64,000 bases of DNA, from contig NW_025336087.1 in the NCBI RefSeq assembly GCF_004798865.1, positions 14,592,462 through 14,656,461 of the forward strand, written 5' to 3'. Shown one piece after another: positions 20,901-35,600 of this stretch. The notes below the pieces were generated by a model, which saw nothing but the letters and a program-made list of their open reading frames with translations, did not search any database and was not told where the DNA came from. Positions within the stretch are counted from its first letter, which is position 1; the number at the start of each line of letters is the position of its first letter. Made by a program: the position numbers and the translations under genes. This DNA is from Varanus komodoensis. Taxonomy: Eukaryota > Chordata > Lepidosauria > Squamata > Varanidae.

Positions 20901-23602
20901 TTTTAGCTTTTACTTAATCCCGAAAGTGCAAATTTGCTGTATATGTTGACATACGAAATATGCCACAGTAAAATCTTTTAACTGAATGAAACTTCATTCA
21001 AGAATATTGTATTGAGCAACAAGATATACAAAGGAAAGATTCAGATGTCGCCATTTCTTATGCTAAGAAAATGGAGCATGTTCCTTCAGTGAATATTGGT
21101 TTCTGAACAAGTTTGTACAGGATTGCAAATTGAACTGAAGAACAGAAGTGCTTTGGTCTTCTTAATTGAATTTGGATTTACACTGCAATCCTAAACATGC
21201 TTACACAGAAAAATTCCTACTGAGCTGCCTAATAATTATGTTCAAGATTGCTGCATAAGTCATATAAAAACCAGTAAAACAAATTAGTCATGGCTAAGTT
21301 AAATTCTATTGCTTTAAGTGGGACTTAGTAATAGCCAAATTTAGCCGGATTGCATGTTCCTGGGGTATGATATCATTTAAGTATGCTTAAATCCCTCTAA
21401 AACCAGTTGGACATGCAAAAAATCCTATGTATATTTAGTGACATAAAAATAAGTGGGTACTAGGTGAAATCAAAGCACAACTTTCCAAAGAAGCAAAAAT
21501 GGCAAAACTGAGACTATCACAGTTTGGACAGATCATGAGAAGGCAGGACTCCCTGGAGAAAGTTGAAGGCAGAAGAAGAAAAAGACAACCAGATAAGGGG
21601 TGGGTTGACTCCATAAAGGAAACTATTGCTTTGAATTTAGAACAGCTAAGCAAGGATGTACAGTACACATTTGCAAATGCGTTGGAAAAAAGTTGATTGA
21701 ATTCCATGGTGCTTACTTCTGAGTAGACATGTTTACGCAGTTACATTTATCAGAATTATATCCTATATTTACCTAGTCTGGGACAACTGCTTTTAAATTG
21801 AACATTGTAGATTAGCAATTTCTCTATTTTGTGAAGATTTTTGAAGTCTTCTGGGATTATGTCAAATATAAATTGAGCATCACATAGATCCACTATCAGT
21901 TCCTTCAAGAATGCATATTTGTCCAAATTTACAAAGAGGGTTTCTGAAATATACAAGGTAAACAGTTAAGTAGACAGTACTGGTCTCTGCACTTTATATG
22001 TAGGTTACGATTCCTCGTTTTCCAGCTAGTACGTACATTTAAATTGTTCAACATGTTTCTGTATTAAGTTGTTGAGGATTTTTTAAACCCCTTGCATTTG
22101 GTTGGTAAGCTACCAACCAAAAGGCATTATATAGCTTTTCTGTCTTTTCTTTATAATGAATGTTCCATGGTAAGAAAATGAATAGGATAAATAGTGGTGA
22201 AAATATGTGAAGTGAAACCAGAAATAAATTTGTGAATTTTGAAAATATTTTATGATATTTTTGTATTGCTCTTATGAACTGCTATAAACTGTTCAGAGAG
22301 CTTTGGCTATTGGGTGATATAGAAATTAAATAAGTGGCAAGAACAATATGAAGTATTTGAGACATCTACCCAGAATGTTTATTAGCTGCTTACTCTTCAA
22401 TTTTACATAAGTTGTCATAATGGTTTTTAAGTTTATCTTTATTTCCACCAGCTGTGTAACGGTTTATCAATCCTGTATTATTATAGGAAGAATAATTTTA
22501 CTTGTAACTCAGACAAAATTAAGGCATTGTTGGTGCAATTTGGAACTTTATCCCAGGCAAAACACCTTACAGTCAACTAGAGTAAAACTAAAATAATTTG
22601 GGGGGTTTGGGGAAGAAGCCAAGGAAACGTGTGTGGCTCACAAATGGCCATAATACTGCACAGCTTTAAGACATTTAGATACTTGAGAACCTTGCTGCAT
22701 GAGTGAATGATACAGAATCAGTATAAAGCTGTGTTTAGATTAACAGCAGATCAGTCAGGCCAGGTAACTGATCATTTTTCGCACAGTAAAAGGGGGCGAT
22801 TGATAGTGCTGTGAATTTGGTATTGTCCAGATCTTGCATGGTGCAGAGTTCAGGAGATGGTATGATTTAAATTCTTTGAAAGTAATGCAAACACATTTCT
22901 GTTTCACCAATGCTGCTTTTACAGGGGAGTTTCTTACACAAAATACATTACAGGTATATTTTGTACTGAAACAGCCCTTGGTATTCACTGAATATTATGT
23001 AAACTCTTCTAAATACTTACTTGCTGGATGGAAATAGAACATAAATTATAACCAAAAGACTGATATTACAACAGTAGAGGGATAAACACTCACCCCCTAT
23101 AATGCAATGGATTGAGGATTTTACACTGCTTTTAACACTTGAACAGGAGCGTATAGATACCACCTTCAAACTGCTATTTATATATCATTTGATATGGGAG
23201 TGCCACCATTTTTTTTCCTTCAACTGATACACTCTTAATTTGTTTTGTACAGTTTACTAAGGGCAAAATAAAAGGAAGCCTCTTGCTTCATCGTGGCCTC
23301 TTTGCATCACACATATGGGTGCTGCGCCTGCACAGTGCCTAGGCCGGAAGATTAGAAAGCTAACAGTTTTTGGTGGGAAACTCCGCTCCCCTCCCCCTTG
23401 GTAGTATAAATAGGGTCGAGTGTCCACCATTTTACTCAGTCTTTGCGACCACCGTTCACTGTGCCTCGTGCCTGTTCGTCTCTCGCTTAGATCCTCTTGT
23501 TCACTGTTCGTTTTACACTTTTTATATATCTTGTCTCTATCTTCTTGTACTCCAAGTTTTTTCTCTTAACCCGTTCTTTCTTTGAACCTTTCGTTCCTAT
23601 TA

Positions 23603-23643
<41 letters not shown>

Positions 23644-26600
23644 CTTACCCTCTGCACTGTCTTCTCTTTTCCTTTTCATGATGGCACAGCGAGCAGCATT
23701 CCACAAATGCATTGAATGCGGTTCCAAAATGTCGCCCGCGGATCCTCACGATCTATGCCTCCTCTGCCTTGGCGAGGGGCATGGAACCGACAAATGCGGC
23801 CACTGCTTGGCGTTTACCAAGCAAGCTAGGAAGAATAGGGAGAATTGTCTCTGCAAACTCCTATGGGACCAGGCTTTGATGCAATCGGACCAATTGGTCT
23901 TAAGGCCTGGCTGCTCTTTGGCCGCACCCTCTCAGCACTCCGCCCCTACTGCTGGTGCGCCTTCGAAGCGCCCTGCTCCGGCTTCTGCCGCTCCTCCACA
24001 GCTTCCTTCGTACGAAGGCGCCACCTCTATGGAGGCTCAGCAGCTACCTTCTTCCCCAGCCAAGAAACGGGAGAAGCATAAGCATGCTGGCTCAGATAAG
24101 CCCTCTGTGCACAAGAAGCCGAGGAAGGAAATGGTGGACAAGCCCACCCATAAGGGCAAAAAACCCAACCACCCCAAACATCATGGTTCGGGTTCATCAA
24201 CAGCCCTGGAGGAGCCGCTTAGGGAGTCCATTTCTGATGAAGAGATCAGAGACTCCCCACCAAGGGAACGCTCTCCGACTCCAATGCCCGCAGCTGAGCC
24301 ACCTGCAGATTTGCCATTGACTCCCAGACGTCGAAGCTGCTCATCTGAGCACTGAGATGAGGATTGGCCAATGTCGGGAAATGGTGTTTTCCCTGGCTGG
24401 GGTGATTACCAACCATATGCCTTTTACCCACGGGACCGTCAGTCACCATGTGGTGTAGTGGTTAAGAGCATGGGACTGGGACTCAGACGATCTGGGTTCG
24501 AGTCCCCGCTCGGCCATGGAGCCAACTGGGTGACTTTGGGCCAGTCACAGACTCTCAGCCCAACCTACCTCACAGGGTTGTTATTGTGGGGATAAGATGG
24601 AGGAGGAGATGTAAGCTGCCTTGAGCCCTTTGTAGGAAAAAGGCAGGATATAAATCAAAAAAATAAATAAAATCCACGTCGAGGCGTATGGAGAGAGGAC
24701 GACCAACCTCTCCAGAAACCTCATCTTCTAGCAACCGCCACTGCTACCACGAAGACTCGAATGAGTCGGAGGTTGATTCTACGTCTCCTGATGTAGCTAT
24801 CACTTCCCAAGGCCCTGCATCCCCTGATGCATGTCACCTTTGCGGAGCTCACCTCCTGCCTCATTTGGTCTCTGGAAATGAGGCCCATCATCACCCCAGT
24901 CCCAGTACTGATCATTTTTACGACATTGTCAGGGGAGAGCAGTCCGCAGCCATAACCCTTCCACTCATTACGACACTTCATTAGGCTATGGTCCAGCCCT
25001 GGGGCCAACTGGCTCAACCACAGGCCACGTCTCGTCGGTATGAGGCCATGTACCGGGTTCGGGAGGACAACATCCCATTCCTGCTCCATCACCCAAAGCC
25101 GAACTCAGTGGTGGTTGAGTCCTCCCAGGACAGGGAGTCGAGGGGTCACACGGCCCCTTGTGACAAGGAAGGGAGGAAAATCGATATGCTCATGCGTCGA
25201 GTCTATGTGGCCTCTGGGCTTGGCCTGCGCATATTGAATTATGAAGCAATGCTGGCACGTTACCAGTACTTCATAATGTAAAAGCTGGATAACGTTGCCT
25301 CCTCTCTTCCGGACCACCAAGCGGACTTGGCCAGAGTCTTCATAAAGGAGGTGATGCAGGTGGCGATACAACAACTCTCCACTGCCAGGCACCACGTGGA
25401 CACTGACTCGAGGGCCCTCGTCAGTGCCATTTCTCTGCGACGCCACGCGTGGCTACAAAATTGTAATTTCCCTGATGAAATGAAGAGGAGGATTGAGGAA
25501 ATGCCATTTGACAGCACTGGACTTTTCTATCAGAAGACCGACCATAAGTTGAAGTCGATCCATGAATCGTGCATGACCGCACGCCGTATGGAGCTTCCTC
25601 AGCAAAAACGTAAGTGGCAATGGCCCTGATCCTCCTACCGTCAACAGTATCAGCCTCGACAGCAGTACCAACAAAGACAGCAATGTTGAAGGCAGCAGCC
25701 ACAACAACTCTTCTCCCAGGACCGTCAACGTTTCGATACCGATAAGTGCCAACGTTGACGGTCTGGGCGGACCATTCTCTCTCTCCACTCCCCACCTTCC
25801 CCTCTCCCTTTTGGGGACCGACTCCAAAGCCGACTCCCCATTTGAGAGTCCATTACATCTGATAGGTGGGTGTTGTCTATCATTCAACTTGGATATAGGA
25901 TAGAATTCAGTGTCGTTCCTCCATCGAGCCGATTCGTTTTACACCCTGTTCTTTGGTACTATGTGACGAAGTCTACCAGCTACTTCGTAAAGGAGCAATT
26001 CGACAGCTCTCCCGCTCTGAGGGACTGCATGAATTCTATTCCAGATATTTTACGGTCCTGAAATGGGACGGTGGTCTTCGTCCGATCCTGGACTTGCGAA
26101 ATCTTAATAGGTACATCAAACCTAAAAAGTTTCAGATGACCACTTTACAAAATATCTTTCCATTGCTGAGGAGAGAGAATTGGTTCGCCTCACTGGACTT
26201 GAAGGATGCTTACTTCCATATTTCCATTCATCCTTCTCACAGGCATTTTCTACGTTTCACTGTCGGATCCGATATATTCGAATTCAATGTTTTGTCTTTC
26301 GGCCTGGCTACTGCCCCTAGAGTCTTCATGAACTGTATAGCTCCAGTGTGCGCACACTTATGGACTCAGGACATACAAATATACCCGTATTTGGACGATT
26401 GGCTCATAGTGTCGCAGACTAGACAAGACCTTCTCTTAGCTGTACACGAGACTTGCACTCTACTTGACGATCTTGGACTTTGCATTAACCACGAGAAATC
26501 GTCCCTTACTCTCACGCAGGTCATCAACTTCATTGGTGCACGCCTCGATTCTACTCAGGAGAGAGCCTTCCTTCCTCCAAACCGTTGAGATACTCTCTGC

Positions 26601-29600
26601 AGCCATATTCATCGAATCCGACTACACAGAACGGTACCAGCCGTAACCGTCCAGAGACTCCTGGGACACCTGGCTGCTGCAGTTGCCATTGTTCCGTATG
26701 CCAGACTGCGTCTTCAGCCCATACAGCTGTTTTTCAACAGATCATTTCATCCACAGCGGGATTCTCCTACCAAGTTGATCTGGATCCCGCTGTCAATCCT
26801 ACATACTTTGACTTGGTGGACTGTGCCAGACAACCTGTCCATTGGCGTTCCGTTCCAACCGCCTCAACCAACAACAGCCCTGTACACTGACGCGTCCCTA
26901 CTTGGATGGGGTGCAGCATGTTCAGGACTTTGGGTCCAAGGGACTTGGAACAGACAAGAAACAATGAAGCATATCAACTTCCTCGAACTTCTGGCGTTTT
27001 TCAACACTCTCAAATCTTTCGAGACTGTACTATGCCGTCAAGTTGTCCAGATTGCATTGGACAACATCGCTGCTGTTTTTTACATCAACAAGCAGGGCGG
27101 GACAAAGTCACCAACTCTAGCCCATCTATCAATGGAAATTTGGAATTGGTGTATCCCAAGGGACATACTACTCCTAGCAGTTCACTTGGCAGAAACCGAC
27201 AACATAGAAGCAGACACGCTGAGCAGACAGATGTCAACAACCCACGAGTGGGAGTTGGACAGACAACTTTGTGAAAACCTCTTCCATTTATGGGGTTAGC
27301 CGGACATGGACTTGTTCACTACCCGAGACAACAGGGTATGCGATGTGTATTGTTTGAGAGTGGGTATCAGATCGGGATCGACAGGGGATGCTCTCATGAT
27401 TCCTTGGGACAACATGACTTTTTACCCATTCACTTCTAACGAGAGTGGCATCGAAAATAGTTCAAGACAACACCACAGGGATATTAATAACCCCGTGGTG
27501 GCCGAGACAACCTTGGTTCACCACTTTTCTTCGACTATCCAGAGGAATGTTCCTTCTGCTCCCAACAATTCCTCAGTTGTTAACACAGCAGAACGGAGCG
27601 ATCTGGCATCCGGACTTGGCCTCGTTGAAGCTGACGGCCTGGCACATCAACTAAATCATGCGGCTGACTCGATACCAACGACATCTCTAGCACTGGAGAA
27701 TCAGGCTCGCCGATCTGTACAAATGACTCCTCCCTTGAATTAGACAACGACTGCTTTGGTATCAACAGCTTTCAATCCAGAACTTCAAGTGATTCTCGAA
27801 TCTGCTTTAAGACCATCCACTCGTCGGTCTTATGCGGCGAAATGGAAGAGATTCTCATCTTTTGCCGAACGCCATTCATTTGTTCCTGGAATGGCTTCAA
27901 TTGAGAACATTTTACAATTCTTCCTGGAACTGTACCACTCAAGACTTAAACCATCACCAAGGTTTACGCAGCTGCCATATCTCAGTATCGCGGCGCTGTA
28001 CAAGGCTCATCGGTCTTCTCTCAACCTCTGGTTCGGCGTTTCATTAGGGGATTACAGAATTTACATCCTTCTATTCGTCCTGCTATGCCAACATGGAGCC
28101 TTTCCGTAGTACTTCAGGCGCTTACAAAGGCTCCGTTCAAACCTCTGGCAACAGTTGACCTACGCCTTGTTTCTTGGAAAACGGCCTTCCTTATAGCAGT
28201 TACATCAGCTCGGAGAGCTCGGAGAGCTAGCGAACTTTGTGCTCTTCGAATAGACTCACTGTATTTGAATTTCCATAAGGAAAAGGTCATTCTTCGAATG
28301 GATTCCTCGTTTCTGCCTAAGGTGGCTACATTGTTCCATATGAGTCAAGAGATTGTTTTGCCTGCATTCTTTCCATCGCCTTCGAATCCGATAGAAAGGT
28401 CTCTTCACATCCTCAATGTTCGACGCTGGTTGGCTTTTTACAGATCTCGTACAGAAGCCTTCCATAGTTCTAATAAACTCTTTGTTAAGTATTCCGAGCA
28501 TGACAAAGGGTCCCCAGTCACATCTCAGAGACTTTCTAAATGGATTGTTGAAACTATTGTCCTGGCATACCAGCTAGCAAAAATAGTCTTACCTGTGTTC
28601 CCAAGAGGCCATTCTACGTGAGCAGTAGCGACTTCATCTGCCTTTGCCGTGAGGGTTCCACTTCAAGATATCTGCAAAGCTGCAACATGGGCGGCCCCAT
28701 GCCCTTTCGCCAAGCATTATCGGCTGGATGTCCGTGCCAGACAGGACTGCTCTTTTGGCAGAGCAGTTCTCTCATCTATTCTTCGCTGATGACACCTCCC
28801 TCCTCCGAGTCTGGTAAGCTTGCTAATCACCCATATGTGTGATGCACAGAGGCCACGACGAAGAAAAGCAGGTTGCTTACCTGTAACTGATGTTCTGCGA
28901 GTGGCCATCTGTGCATTCACACAACCCACCCACCAGCCCCACTCGGTGTCGGTGAGTGGATGAATTTTTTTCTCGGTACCATACTTTAATATTTCGGTAC
29001 CATTGACGCTTACTGTCATATGCTTTAATCCTCAAGGGGGTGAATGTTCGGTCTTCACGACTGAGTAAAATGGCAGACACTCCGCCCTATTTATACCACC
29101 GAGGGGGAGGGGAGCGGAGTTTTCCCACCAAAAACTGTTAGCTTTCTAATCTTCCGGCCTAGGCACTGTGCAGGCGCAGCACCCATATGTGTGAATGCAC
29201 AGATGGCCACTCGAAGAACATCAGTTACAGGTAAGCAACCTGCTTGTATTGTTAGACTGGAAGCAATGATAAATCATTGAAAAAAACAACCCACCTGCAC
29301 TAACAACAATACACAGAGAAGTCTGTACTGTACTGTACCTGGTATCAGCATCTTCCCCTTGACTTTAAGTGACTCAAGTGAAGACAGTGAAAGAAGTAGG
29401 TTCTCTTCCACTGCACTTAAATCAGTACTGCTTATACTGCAAATTCTAAAAGAGCCCAAGTTCTGCTCAATAGCTGGTTTGATACTTTCAATCAGACTGC
29501 CGCAGTGATGAAGGTTGAGTTTGATATGATCAAAAGCAGAGAACAGTGCTGTTAAATTCTGAAGGTCCTGAGGAGGGAAAGAATGTACACACACTGCTTT

Positions 29601-32600
29601 AAATGTCAAATGTGGGACCTTCTTATGGTATTTCCGTTGGAGAAAAGGCGCTATTAAAGGGTCCGGGAGATGTCTCAAGTAAAGTCCCCTAACGCTATTG
29701 CACAAATCCACATGTTCATTTCTTTTCTGGATAAAGTCATTCATGTGTTTAAATGCAGAAGCATGTTCTTTGTTCACAACTGGAACCCCCAGCTTGGAAT
29801 AACTTGTTTCAGGTATAGACAGATCAGAATGTTCCTCTTTGCCAAAAATAATTTTCTTGAATCTGCTTGGTAAGTATAAACTTTCTGGATAATCCAGAAA
29901 AAAGCGATGTATGAATTTTTTGTCTGAATCAAACAGATCTAAATAAAGTTCTTTTCCACTGAGGAACTGTAAAAGCATAGGAGCACATGCAGAAACCATA
30001 TCGCTTTGATAAGCCAGCTCAGTTGCAAGTTTAAGTAAGATTTCAGTGAATTGTATATGATACTGCTTTGGGTACAAACTAAAATAAGCAATTGCAAGTT
30101 GCTGCTGCATGAGCTGAAGTGCTGAAGCCTGCTGTAAATAAGCATCATTTTCTGAGCACCATTCACATGACTCCTTCCCACTGAGTAAACTGAGCAAGTG
30201 GGAAATTATTTTGAGTACTGCTTTGACAGGAGAACTGCAAGCATATCTCAAAACATACTGGTAGCGGCCAGTGATCTTCACAAATGTGTTGATTTGCTGC
30301 AAATACTGCAGCCCTTTCTCCACATCTTCTTGCACATCTGAACCCAGGAGCTCACTCATCCTTAGACCTGCAAGAAATTCTTGGAATGAAAGGTGAAAGA
30401 ATTTGTAGAGTGGCCAAAGCCTTTGGGCAGTGAACTTGCTCAGTAGACCAAACCAAAGAGCATCGTCTCCATTAACCCCAACTTCAGACAGGTCTTCCTT
30501 GCTGAATTCAAAGCAGGATTTGAAGAGCCCTTGTAAGGCTAGTTCACCACAAGCTGATAATACAGTTTTGAAATGATCACTTTTCTGTGGATATTTCAGT
30601 GAACTGTACAGTACGTAGGCTTTTAAAATTATTGTATCTATGGTCATACTGCCATTAGGAGATTGAGTCCAATATTTGGCAAGAGCAACAGCAAAGAGGG
30701 GAGTCTTTAAGATGGAATGCATTGTACTGTCTGATGACAACTGAACAAGGACTCGTTCTAAAAAGGCAGCGTTTTGAGAAAATAGTTTTCTTAACAGAAA
30801 GAGAGTGCTGGTGAGTGGAAATTCTTCAATACTGAGAATTGCACTGGCATATTGGCGGATTTCTCCAACTCTGTTAGTACGAACCGCAATAACTAAACAG
30901 TGCTTGTTCAAATAGTTCTTTAGAATAAGGTCTTGGATGACACGAGGGGCTGCATTCATTTCATCATAATCATCCAAGAGGAACAAGACTTCATTAGTTA
31001 ACTGTTGGCAAATGTTCTTTAGGGAATCTTCTGTTAACAATCCTTTTAGCCCCACCACCTGATTGCAGATAAGTTCTGCCAGGCTCTGATCACGTTCTCT
31101 GCAACTCAAGGACAGATAAAAAACAAACTTAAATCTGCTGACTATGGGGCAGCATCCGGATGCCCAAAGTATGGCTGTCTTCCGAAGCAATGCAGTCTTT
31201 CCACTGCCTGCTTCCCCTTCTAAAACTGTAATGGAATGAAAGGTTTCAAAGACCTCTGGCAGCACGAGCAGCTGCAACGGCAGGTTGTTGATGTTCTTGG
31301 AGGTAATGCTGAGGTCCCCAAAGAGCAATTTTAAATCAATAGCAAACTGGCTGGAGTTCCCAAATGAAAACATTTTCCTGAACTTGATATCATCATATGC
31401 TCCTCTGAGCTTTTTCTGAAGCTCTTCATGCTCATCAAAAGCCACAACTATAAAAGGACAATGGAGAAACAAGGCAAGAGTTATTTCAAATGACTGATTG
31501 GTTAATATAAGGTCCTTCCAGGCTGAAGTGTCCTAGTCAAAGATCATTGTACAACTACTCCATGTTTTCCTATTTGTTGGGTTTATTTCTAATTTTATAA
31601 AGAGAGAACAAACCCCGGGGACCTAGGGTTTCCAAGTCAAGATGAAAACAATGTCATCTGGAACCTGACCTCCCCACAACCTGGAAATCCCCATGCTTAA
31701 GAGGCAAGGTAATTACAGGATAAATGCCTCATCCAGAAGCACCACAATGTCATGTTTTGTGGCCACACACTGGCCACATTCTCCCAGAATGGTAAGCCAT
31801 GATTCTGCATGCATGAACTGCTTGGCGCCTTTCACTAACACAAGCAGCCAAACAGACAAGAAATGGTTTACTTGGCTGAGCATATTGTCTGAAGTGTGGC
31901 CCAGGTTTGTGGTGCTCTTTACAAGGCAGGATCATAAACTAGGGCTTACAATCTTGGCTTACCATTCTATGGGAACACAACCACTCACACAAACATTGGT
32001 ATACTCAACGTAAATTTCCACATTTAGGAAGCAAGGCTCTTAGGACTTGCCAAAATGCAGCCTTCTTCATTTCATTCTTTTATGATGCCTTTATTTATAA
32101 CAGCATTATTCCACTTGGTAGGCTGGTCTGCCTCCTACACCTCCATATGTCTCATGCTAAGCCATGCCAGGAGGCAGGCTGCTTGTCTATTGCATGAACT
32201 CATGTGCTGTAGAGGACATTATAGAATTATGAAACGTCTTTTTTCCCCGCTGTGGATTTCCCAGCTCAGAAACCCATCTCTCTGCTTCCCAGTACATTTT
32301 GTGTAAAACACAAACAGCTAAATGTGTTGGAAAATATGTGTGAGGTGGGAATAAGAAAGATGCACTTGCAGTTGGATAGTCCTGACCTGGAACAAATCTG
32401 TGATGTTTGTTTTACATGCTTGGATGAATAACAATAAACAAAAATGCACAGGTTCCTTTAATCAGATCTCACATTACCTCACTTTGATAGGAACACCCCT
32501 TTGGCAAGAGAGGCACTGGGTGAAAGCAGCAGTGGGCAAGCAAGGGATGTGTGAATTGGCCGTGATGTCCTGGGCAGTAGAATACACCATTTGGACTGTA

Positions 32601-35600
32601 CTGTGCAGCATATTATTACAGTACACTCAGCACACACATTTGTCAGATACAAAAAGAAACAGCCTATATTTCTATTTGTTCAATTTAAAAACAGGAAATA
32701 CAGTCTTAGAACATATTACATATTATTATGCTGAGACAAGACAATCGCTACAGCCATATATTTTCTTGTGTCTGATACATGCTATGAAACACTATAGCAT
32801 GCTATAGATCTGTTTCTGGCCTCTTCTCTAGTAAGCCAATTCTGGAAAGCAACTGACATTTAGGCTGCAAATTTGTTTGTTTGGGTATTTTTACCCCGTC
32901 CAATACCCAGTGGGTCTCTGGACGGGTTGTCTACTTGAGAATAAAAGCAATGAAGAGTCTTGTGACACCTTAAATGCTAAGAAAATTGATTACGGCATAA
33001 GCATTAATGAACTACTTCATCAGTTGCTCACTGAGGTCAACTCAGTATTAAGTTAACAGTAGGACTGTACTGTTAAATGGCTTTGCTTGGCATGCCAATT
33101 GTTCAGAAATGAATGGGGCAAGTGCGTCACACAATGGAATTAATGATCAGCTAGAACCCAGGTTTTATGCGCGTTGGCTCTAGAGGACAATCTGAGGCAG
33201 GTGTGTGCATCTTTTCCAGTCAGGGATGTGTGGCAAAATACTTACAAGCCATTGCAGAATTGAGAGATTCTCTCTCTCCCAAATAGCTTGTGCAGTCTGC
33301 TTGCTAGGGGAAAAAAACAGAAAATGTGTGTTAATTAGAACTGTGAAATAGGAAATGCAACATCTTTCCGTTCATTCCTGGTAAATTTGCAATAGGACAA
33401 TCCTATTCATGCTCACTCAGAAGGAAAACATCTGCTGTCACAGGGGCTTATCATCATCATCACATTGCCTTCATGTCCCATCTTTTTGAGAAGAACCCAA
33501 GGTGGCTCACATAGTCTTCCTCCTCTATATGTTATCCTCACAACAACCCTATACAGTGGGTTAGGCTAAGAGTGAGAGACTTAGCCCAAAGGCACCCAGT
33601 GAACATGTTGGGAAAATTCAGATAACTCCTTGCAGAAAAAGGTTGCTTATATGTGTCTTTGTGTTATAAAAATACCTGCCCCCCTTTCTCAGAAAGCAGC
33701 AAAATTCCAAGCCAGGTTACTGTTTAGTATTGCAGTTACTTTAAGAGAAAGGAACTCTGTGCTACATTCAGTTAGAAAGTTCACTGCATTGAGGCTTTTG
33801 TGCTGCTGATCTGCTAGCAGCAGCAACCTGGCCTGATTAATGCACATACAAACTGATGGCCAAGACCAGCAATGACCCATGACTGACATAACAAGCTCCT
33901 GTAATCAAACAGTATTGTATTAAATCTCCTCTGCAGAGCTCTCACATTCTTTTCACTGTGCCCCCCTTATTCCATCACCAACTGCCTATCTGCTGGGCCC
34001 ATGTGACTCAGAATCTATGAAACACTCTGGATATGTTCTGGAAGCTTGTAGTTGGTCTCGCCTCTACCCAGCAGCGCTGTTGCAAGTATGGTTTCTCTGC
34101 AGAGGGTATCTGAGGGCTCAATCTAATAAACTGCTGAGGGTCATAATGAAATCCATCTCCCTGTGAATCCAAGCATACATTCCCCCAACTGGTATTTCAA
34201 GATTCTCTGACATGGCTGAGTGGGTACTGGGACCCAGATCTTCCAGGTCCCCAGTCCAACACTCTGACAATCACACCACATTGGCTTACTTCCTTTGCTA
34301 AGTTGCAACTTAAATTTCTCACTAAAAATTAAATTTTGCATTCTGAAAGATGAAATGCAGTGAAAGTTTTCAGCTGATGGGACAGTCTTCAGCACAATTG
34401 TGGGGCACAGGGAGTGATTCTGCATGTGTCCTTCAAATCTACCCTAGAAGGTTGGGGAGGCTCTCTGAAGCAGATTTTCAGGGGAGGGCTAGATTCAGTT
34501 AGAAGCAAGAGCCCCATTATCAAAGTGCAAGTCTGTTTGGATGACATTGGATTCTGCTCAACCAAGCAAAATTCTTCGGAGTTTCAACTATTCCTTTGTA
34601 CCCACAGGAGAGGAAGTTTGTGCAACAGGGTAAAACTGCAGAAATGAGCAGGAAGAGGAGGGCTTGGGGAGCTTCCTTCTGCAAGCTTCACTGACATGCC
34701 TCAATCCCCAAACAACTGTTTCTGCTTCCGGTGTTGCTTGTTGAATTGTAACCCTTCCGGTGTGCAAACAGTCGTTCCCACTGATTCAGAGGCACAAAAG
34801 GAGATTGCCCTCTGAACTGCGCTTACTGATTTACTAGGATCTGGGGCGCAAAATTTGGAAAATGATATTTACTGGGCATAAAAGCTAGTCCCCTTCCACT
34901 TCAGTGGAGGTTATGCCGAAAGCAAAGTACCTATGACACTCCAACTGGGTATTGTTTTACCTTTTCATGCCATGAATCAGCCTCTGTTTGCCTTTTAGGC
35001 TTCTCAAGTGAGGTTTTCCAGTCTGGATCTGATAGCTTACAACTATAATAAATTTCAAAAGAATAGATGTATTAATTGGGATCAGCAAAAGAGTGCAACG
35101 TAATATAATCTATTTTCAACATTTAATGGGAGTTAGAATAAGAAATGTATACCGAAATGTGAATATGGGCATATATTCGTTTTTCTTTGCCTCCAGGGTT
35201 TTGTTTTTGTTTTGTAACATCAAAACTTGTTTTAAGAATATGCTTTATGTATGGCTGCCTTCGAAGACAGTTCAGAAGCAATAGCTGTTGTATTAGAGGT
35301 GGACTGGATTATGGGGAACATACAGTACATCATAGGTTCTGTGACAATGACATCTTGATGGTTTCTGAGCACTTTCTTTAAGATTTTGCATGGCTTGAAA
35401 TTAATGTATCTCAGGGAGGGTTTCTCCTGCTATACTTCTCTTCTTCTGTTAAGTGTTATGGGGAAGTTTCTTTCAAACATACCTCCAATACAGACAAAAG
35501 AAGAACAAGCTTAAAGAAGCTATCATTTAAAGCATGAATTGACCTCCTATTGAGATGTAGAAATATGTCACTGCTCATTTTTAAGGGAAAACTTATGGCC

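Larger units (their letters stand above)
23286..29245 (+). mobile_element. DIRS-family tyrosine-recombinase retrotransposon (fossil)
   Basis: A nearly full-length DIRS element in the NAIP intron after the NACHT exon, opposite to NAIP. The two ends carry about 160-bp inverted repeats (23300-23450 and 29060-29200). An internal complementary region near 28842-28925 copies the complement of the left end and then of the right end, the hallmark of DIRS. Parts in order: a gag-like region (about 23.7-25.6 kb), reverse transcriptase (about 26.0-26.6 kb, with YPYLDDWLI), RNase H (about 26.8-27.3 kb, [11 protein letters not shown]) and a tyrosine-recombinase region (about 27.75-28.8 kb). No target-site duplication is evident, as expected for this class. 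It is broken, with several breaks in the coding parts, and carries a later SINE insertion. Inverted ends still closely alike suggest moderate to young age. Confidence 0.88.

Noticed and set aside
24450-24520. tRNA-like head with boxes A and B
   Set aside because: It is the head of a SINE, not a tRNA gene: body and tail follow directly, and it repeats at 57137.
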